A stretch of DNA of 64,000 bases. Origin: Tetrapyrgos nigripes (lineage: Eukaryota; Basidiomycota; Agaricomycetes; Agaricales; Campanellaceae). The stretch covers positions 1 through 64,000 of the forward strand of contig JAACJM010000141.1 of assembly GCA_013368315.1 (NCBI GenBank), in the 5' to 3' direction. The translations under genes were made by a program, and so were the position numbers. Positions 58,943 to 64,000 of this stretch are shown piece by piece (the first letter of the stretch is position 1; the number at the start of each line of letters is the position of its first letter). The notes beneath the pieces were generated by a model. It was not told the DNA's origin. It searched no databases and saw only the letters and a list, made by a program, of their open reading frames with translations.

Positions 58943-59514
58943 ATGAACTCTCTCAACGCATCTGTTGTGTTTCTCGCTACCTTGCTCTTTTGTGCTCCTG
59001 GCTACTGGAACTTTGACTGCTGGTGTACCACCTATGATCTTTCTTCTGCCTCGAGCTCAACTCATACGTCTACTGCCAACGACACGGCTCAACACTGTAT
59101 GGCCCAATGCCATCTCACTATTATGGCTCAATGCCATTTCACTATTCCGGCTCAATGTCGTATATACCGGACACAATGTCATGCCATGGCTCAATGCCAG
59201 TGAATTACTACGATGAATCAATGTCCCATGTCCATGGCCCAATGTCATTTAGTTTTAAGGAGTACTCCAACTCAACTTTGAATGTACACAGCCTAAAGCC
59301 GCTCAATGATTATGACAATCGTACCCCCCCTGCACATATGCATTACTTTAATGCCAATTATTCTCGACCCAATCCTTTGCAACAGTATCATGTAGTACCA
59401 CATTTTGGTACTACTTTAGTTCCCCTAATCATGCTCCCAACGCGACGCGTCTGTTTTAAGTATTGTCACTTGTTCGTATGTTTCTTGTTTCATCTTAGTT
59501 CTGTTTATCTTTGA
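58943..59514 (+). CDS. Low-complexity Ser/Met/Tyr-rich small protein (uncertain)
   Basis: Starts MNSLNASVVFLATLLFCAPG, a plausible signal peptide. The region 59090-59250 is built from ~24-bp repeats around GGCTCAATGCCA. In one frame (58943-59203) they give MAQCH units; in another (59107-59514) they give GSMP.HYYGSM units, continuing to 135 codons. Which frame is used, and whether an intron joins the signal peptide to the second frame, cannot be decided here. No homologue is recognised. Confidence 0.35.
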
Positions 59515-60287
59515 TTTCGGACTGTTCCATACGCGTTACAATATTTTCATATTTTCAGACATGTTTCTACAGCCTTCTCAAAACTTGTTTTATCACTCTT
59601 ACATCCTTTGTTTCGCCCAGATTTGTTACTTAGTTATTTCATTTATTTCTTTACACTTTGTTCTGACTTCCGAATACTGTTACTTCCTACTTACTGCGCA
59701 CTTGGCAATATCTAGGTATAAATAGTAGTAGAATACTCTAATAAATCAGTTCACCGTGTAACTCAAAACCCAGTCCAAGTTCCAGTCTACCTTCAGCTCC
59801 CCAGCCTTCCTCTTTCGTCTTAAGCCGTCCTCCAGTCCTCTCCGTTGTTGCCAGTGAAAGTCTGGTATTCTAGAGAAGTTTTCAGTATCCCAGTCAGCCC
59901 AGAGCGCAGCCACTTACCATCTATCCATCGTATTTCAGTCCATATCTTCGGAGTCTGCCTCTCCCTCGATCTCACGGGATTCTCCGGCTATCGTCTAGCC
60001 TTTGAGAGTTTCGTGTAGCTCTTTTCGAGCTGCGTATCAATCATTCAGCATTTCAGATCAGGAGGAAATTTGTTGTATCGGGACAGTTTATCTTCCTATC
60101 AATCTCCCTCAGCTCTTTTCCAAATAACCGCGGTATATTTGAGCAACTACTGGCTTCATCTAATGATGGTATTGCTTTTATTTTATGTTCCTATCAATTT
60201 CATCAATTAGTCAACTATACAATGTTTCCATCTGAGCAGCCATTTGTTTTTGTACCTTTTTATGAAAGAGTAAAAGCAAAATGTTGA
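59515..60287 (+). promoter_or_regulatory. AT-rich leader before the Helitron frame, with TATA box
   Basis: TATAAATAG at 59717-59725 in AT-rich DNA is followed by a pyrimidine-rich stretch (CCAGTCCAAGTTCCAGTC ...) like a 5' untranslated region. The frame of the Helitron protein is closed by TGA at 60285-60287. The Helitron 5' TC end could not be located. Confidence 0.4.
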
Positions 60288-60296
60288 TTCGTGAAA

Positions 60297-63200
60297 ATGT
60301 TTGCTTTCAGATCTGTCTTCTATAGGCATGATTTTGTTGTTCTCCTCAAAACAGTGAGTCCATATTGTGATATGCAGCATTTCATACACGGTTTTCATGG
60401 TGGATTGACTCTTCTGGATTTTACCAGTTTATCTCCTGAAAGCTCTTTTTTGTTTAATACCAATTTTGATATCACTGCTAATATTGTGTCCTTGTTGTGC
60501 CCATGTGCTGTAATATTTATATCTAATATTGTTCATTATTACTCACATTGTCATATTGTCGATTTGCTTGCGCACTGTCTTCCAATTTGGCTACAAATTC
60601 CAAATGATAACTCATCATATCCCTCCTTGCGGGGAGGAGGCAGAGGGGACTCTTATACATATTTATTTCCTCAATTGGAAAGCCATCTTATCTCTCCTTG
60701 TTTGATACTTAATCCAGGTTCTACACTGTATCGATTTCGCACATTAGTGCAACCTGATTCTCAATTTATCCATAATCCCATGCTATTATACGCCTCAATA
60801 CCTGTGTCTGAATTGTATCCGTCTTTAACACAGCAGTCATTAAGAGAGTTAGCGAGATTTCATCACCTTATGGGACGCAACGTTAAATCCAAAATGCAGA
60901 CATTGTTTGAAAACCATCAATGTCAGTCAACATGTAGAGAGCCTATCACCATCTTTGAACCTATTGATCCAGTTCAGATCATAAGTCAGCAAACCTTTCC
61001 TCCCCCACCTGCTTCTAAACTTCTGTTGAAAAAAATCATATCAGATTGGTGTGATCATTTTTCTGTATCAGCGATTGAAGAAGGTGGATGTGGAGTTTGT
61101 GGTCAGCTTAAGCCAATGTCTACTCTGGCTCCAATCCAACAAGTGAAAAATATGCTTAATGTTCTTATTGCCAGTGGAGTTACCCGCAAAGAGCGAAGAA
61201 CCATGTCTGAGAGAATAACTGGCTTGTCTGGACCTATTATTGATGACTCATGTACCAAAGTCTGCATTGATTGTAGAGTCTGTCTTCGAAATGGCAAAAT
61301 TCCTCGGATTTCATTGGCAAATGGATTTTGGCTTGGACATGTCCCGCCTCAATTACAATGCTTAAATTTTGTGGAAAAACTACTAGTTCAGAAAATTCGC
61401 ACCAATTGTTGCTTTGTGCGTGTATCATCAGGTATGAGAAAGATGATTTCACATGTAATAGCCTTTGAATCACCAATCATGAAAGTTTACAATGTCCTAC
61501 CTCCTCCTCCAGAAGATCTGGATGAGGTATTGGCCATCATGTTTACTGGACCATGCAAGCCTACAGAAAAGGATTATAAACGTACCCCTATGCTTGTTAG
61601 ACGAAAAGAAGTGTTTAAAGCTTTAACTTGGCTTCGACTAAATCATCCTGCATATCAAGATATAAAAATTTCTACAGACAATCTCAATAAATACCCTGAG
61701 GATATACCACCAGTTACTGTAGCTTTTAAAGAGATGGAGTCAGAAGGTAATAGAATATCTGAGGGCACAAGTACTTATGATAATGAACTAGAAATTGGCA
61801 CTGAAACAGGCAGCATTCCATTTGTAGTGCATGGTATAACAGGTGAACAGCTACAGAATACTTCAGTTGAGCTTCAAAAAGCTAAAGCCTTAGCTTATCT
61901 GAAATCACAAGGTAAATTTCTTGCTGTGGGACACAGTGAGAAAAGCTCCTCTATGTTCAATAACCCATTGTTGTACCCTTCTATTTTTCCCTGGCTTTTT
62001 CCCTATGGTATGGGAAGTATTAGCATGACCACCCTCAAATCATTTTCAGAGAAAAGTCACAAAAAATACTTCATGAACTATCATGATAAAAGATTTCAGA
62101 CTGACCCTTTGTTTAATTTTGTAGCTTTCAGTCATGAACAAGTTAAACAGACAACGACTAATGGATTTGCGCTAACACAGAAGAAAAGCTTCTCAACTAT
62201 TGCAGACCACATTTTGAATTTGAATCCACATGTTCTGAACAGTTTAATAGATAAACTCAGCCAAGGCAAAAGGGTACAACCAGAAACAGAAGAAGAAAAA
62301 TTGTGCTACGACATAATTCAAGATCTGGACCATGTAGGTGGTACAGTTAAAGGTTCTATGTCCAGTAAAAAATTCTTGCGAACTAAACTGTGGTCTCTAA
62401 TCTCATACCTTGGGGCCCCATCTTGGTATATTACTTTTGCACCATCTGATCAAACTCATCCATTGTGTTTATATTATTCAATTACTGATGAGAATTTTGA
62501 CATTAATCTTAATCTTCCTAATGATGAAAGAACTCGTAAAATTATCAATAATCCTGTTGCTGGTGCAAAGTTCTTCGATTTCATGGTTCAAATGTTTATT
62601 AAGCACATATTAGGAGTTAACACTGATCATGATGGCATTTTTGGGAAAACCTCTGGTTATTTTGGCACCATAGAACAACAAGGAAGATTGACACTACATC
62701 TTCATATGCTTCTTTGGATTGCAAACAGCATGTCTCCACAACAGATAAGAGATGCCATACTAAAAAATGAAGATGATTTCCAGAGAAGAATTGTTGAGTA
62801 CTTAGAATCTGTACATTGTGGGGATTTTATGACTAGTTCTCAAGAAGAAGTTCAACAAAATGTTCAGGCTGTCTCAGAAAATGAAGATTACACTAATCCT
62901 TTATACTCATTACCACAAAGTCCTCCAAACTGTTTATGTACCAGCACAGAGGATTGTGAGACATGTAAAGCCTGGAATGACAATTATCAACAAGAAGTGG
63001 ATGATATTTTAAGTCGAACTCATATACACAAATGCAAGTCTACTTTGACCAGGCAAGGAACAAGAAAGGTGGGCAAAGATTATCTGGGTTGTCTTGACAA
63101 TAAATTTGGCACTTGTAAAGCCAGATTTCCACGAGAAACTTTTCCATCAACTCAGGTCGACACTGAGACTGGTGCCCTCAGAATGAAAAAGACAGAAGCT

Positions 63201-64000
63201 TGGATTAACACCTATAACCAAACTGCCACCTATTTACTTAGATGTAACTCTGATGTCTCTTCATTGCTATCAGGAACAGCAATCAAGGCTGTTGTGTTGT
63301 ATGTGACTGAGTATATTACAAAATGGAATCTGAACACTCATGTGATTTTTGAAGTTATTCGTACCATCTTACAAAGGAATACAGAAATGCTAACAGGTAC
63401 ATTACCTCGTCATGAGAAGGCAAGAAAAATTATTACCCAAATTGTTAACTTACTCTCAGTTAAGATGGAGCTGGGTGCACCAATGATTGCTATGTATCTT
63501 TTAGATAAACCTGATCATTACACAAGCCATGAGTTCAAATCATTTTACTGGAAAGACTTTGTCAGTGAAGCACGTAAGTTTTGGCTGGAACCTGATGAGG
63601 TGCAAAGCAATAAAGAAGAAAAAGTAGTTGTCATTCGACACAAGGGCAGGATTGTAGGGTTTTCCTCAATATTTGATCATATATACCGTCCAGAAGATTT
63701 AAATGATATGACTTTATATGAATGGGTCTGCCAATGTGAACGTGTCAAACTCACAGCAGAGAAAACAGAGGTCAATTGCTCTGATGATGAGAGTTCAGAA
63801 TACTATGATAGTGGCTATTCATCTGATGAAGAAGATACTTATGCACATCAAAAAACTTTGGAAACTGAGTGGTCCAGTGCTAAAGACCATCACAAGCCTT
63901 TGGAAAAGAATGTGCTACCTAAAAATGGACACCCTTTTGTACATGACCATCCCTTGGCTAGTACACATTACCTGCGCATGCACAATAAGAAAAATATTGT
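60297..64000 (+). CDS. Helitron Rep-helicase, N-terminal 1,234 codons (runs off window)
   Basis: Rolling-circle transposase that nicks and joins single strands. One frame is open from 60288 to the right edge; first ATG 60297. Visible: DUF6570-like Cys motifs near residues 265 (CGVCGQ) and 318-330 (SCTKVCIDCRVC); GFWLGHVPPQL; the Helitron_like_N region with PSIFPWLFPYGMG (about 565) and GAPSWYITFAPSD (about 705); the HUH nuclease motif LHLHMLLW with His801 and His803; and the two-tyrosine motif YVTEYITKW with Tyr1002 and Tyr1006. Then a Cys-containing linker and an acidic patch (DDESSEYYDSGYSSDEED, about 1161-1178). The SF1 Pif1-like helicase half must lie to the right of 64000. No stop or frameshift in 3.7 kb suggests a recently active copy. 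The true start could be an upstream exon (MFPSEQPFVFVPFYERV, 60222). Confidence 0.9.
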   Translation, partial: MFAFRSVFYRHDFVVLLKTVSPYCDMQHFIHGFHGGLTLLDFTSLSPESSFLFNTNFDITANIVSLLCPCAVIFISNIVHYYSHCHIVDLLAHCLPIWLQIPNDNSSYPSLRGGGRGDSYTYLFPQLESHLISPCLILNPGSTLYRFRTLVQPDSQFIHNPMLLYASIPVSELYPSLTQQSLRELARFHHLMGRNVKSKMQTLFENHQCQSTCREPITIFEPIDPVQIISQQTFPPPPASKLLLKKIISDWCDHFSVSAIEEGGCGVCGQLKPMSTLAPIQQVKNMLNVLIASGVTRKERRTMSERITGLSGPIIDDSCTKVCIDCRVCLRNGKIPRISLANGFWLGHVPPQLQCLNFVEKLLVQKIRTNCCFVRVSSGMRKMISHVIAFESPIMKVYNVLPPPPEDLDEVLAIMFTGPCKPTEKDYKRTPMLVRRKEVFKALTWLRLNHPAYQDIKISTDNLNKYPEDIPPVTVAFKEMESEGNRISEGTSTYDNELEIGTETGSIPFVVHGITGEQLQNTSVELQKAKALAYLKSQGKFLAVGHSEKSSSMFNNPLLYPSIFPWLFPYGMGSISMTTLKSFSEKSHKKYFMNYHDKRFQTDPLFNFVAFSHEQVKQTTTNGFALTQKKSFSTIADHILNLNPHVLNSLIDKLSQGKRVQPETEEEKLCYDIIQDLDHVGGTVKGSMSSKKFLRTKLWSLISYLGAPSWYITFAPSDQTHPLCLYYSITDENFDINLNLPNDERTRKIINNPVAGAKFFDFMVQMFIKHILGVNTDHDGIFGKTSGYFGTIEQQGRLTLHLHMLLWIANSMSPQQIRDAILKNEDDFQRRIVEYLESVHCGDFMTSSQEEVQQNVQAVSENEDYTNPLYSLPQSPPNCLCTSTEDCETCKAWNDNYQQEVDDILSRTHIHKCKSTLTRQGTRKVGKDYLGCLDNKFGTCKARFPRETFPSTQVDTETGALRMKKTEAWINTYNQTATYLLRCNSDVSSLLSGTAIKAVVLYVTEYITKWNLNTHVIFEVIRTILQRNTEMLTGTLPRHEKARKIITQIVNLLSVKMELGAPMIAMYLLDKPDHYTSHEFKSFYWKDFVSEARKFWLEPDEVQSNKEEKVVVIRHKGRIVGFSSIFDHIYRPEDLNDMTLYEWVCQCERVKLTAEKTEVNCSDDESSEYYDSGYSSDEEDTYAHQKTLETEWSSAKDHHKPLEKNVLPKNGHPFVHDHPLASTHYLRMHNKKNI

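Noticed and set aside
60207..61476. Minus-strand ORFs opposite the Helitron frame
   Set aside because: Shadows of the long plus-strand coding frame.

Overview
The window looks like the accessory, transposon-packed part of a basidiomycete (Agaricomycete) genome. The evidence is short GT-AG introns of about 45-60 bp throughout, hAT/Mutator/Helitron/copia families typical of mushrooms, a subtelomere-type OrsD/RecQ helicase gene, and a P450 gene cut by many small introns. I saw no tRNA or rRNA gene and no convincing housekeeping gene. All calls are read by eye from the sequence; no search was run.

Layout. 1-21517 is a nest of elements. A 1-kb repeat (called R here) begins at the left edge and is interrupted by a young Ty1/copia element (TSD GAGTG). 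The copia is split into two halves in opposite orientation: LTR, gag, protease, integrase and start of RT at 225-3526, and rest of RT, RNase H and LTR on the minus strand at 21517-19997. Between the halves lie a Mutator-like element (MULE-1, 3527-14406) with a nested Tc1/mariner (12316-13942), and the rest of R carrying a hAT-type MITE (14769-19774) that itself carries an apparently complete hAT transposon (15190-19660). A second Mutator-like element (MULE-2, 21878-28383) with a 10-bp TSD follows.

28394-37475 has no recognisable gene. It holds LTR-like DNA with a fold-back MITE, a 1.2-kb palindromic satellite, a minisatellite and a short telomere-like tract. 37476-38513 is a second R copy. 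38678-43737 (minus) is a large OrsD-zinc-finger/RecQ-like helicase gene. 45402-48424 is an LTR element without recognisable pol (TSD GGAAC). 49773-50965 is a third R copy with an internal tandem duplication. 53544-57203 holds a divergent pair, a UbiA-type prenyltransferase and a cytochrome P450 with one in-frame stop, which looks like a small specialised-metabolism locus. From 60297 to the right edge there is one uninterrupted reading frame of at least 1,234 codons encoding the Rep half of a Helitron.

The most unusual content is the two related Mutator-like elements. Their main gene appears to encode one polypeptide that joins a zinc-binding MULE transposase to a PCNA-interaction-like peptide, a ubiquitin-specific-protease-like (C19) domain and an Ulp1-like (C48) region. 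A second, convergent gene encodes a KOW-motif protein. MULE-1 keeps the complete protease part but a dead KOW gene; MULE-2 keeps a nearly complete KOW gene but has lost most of the proteases. The two copies are therefore complementary.
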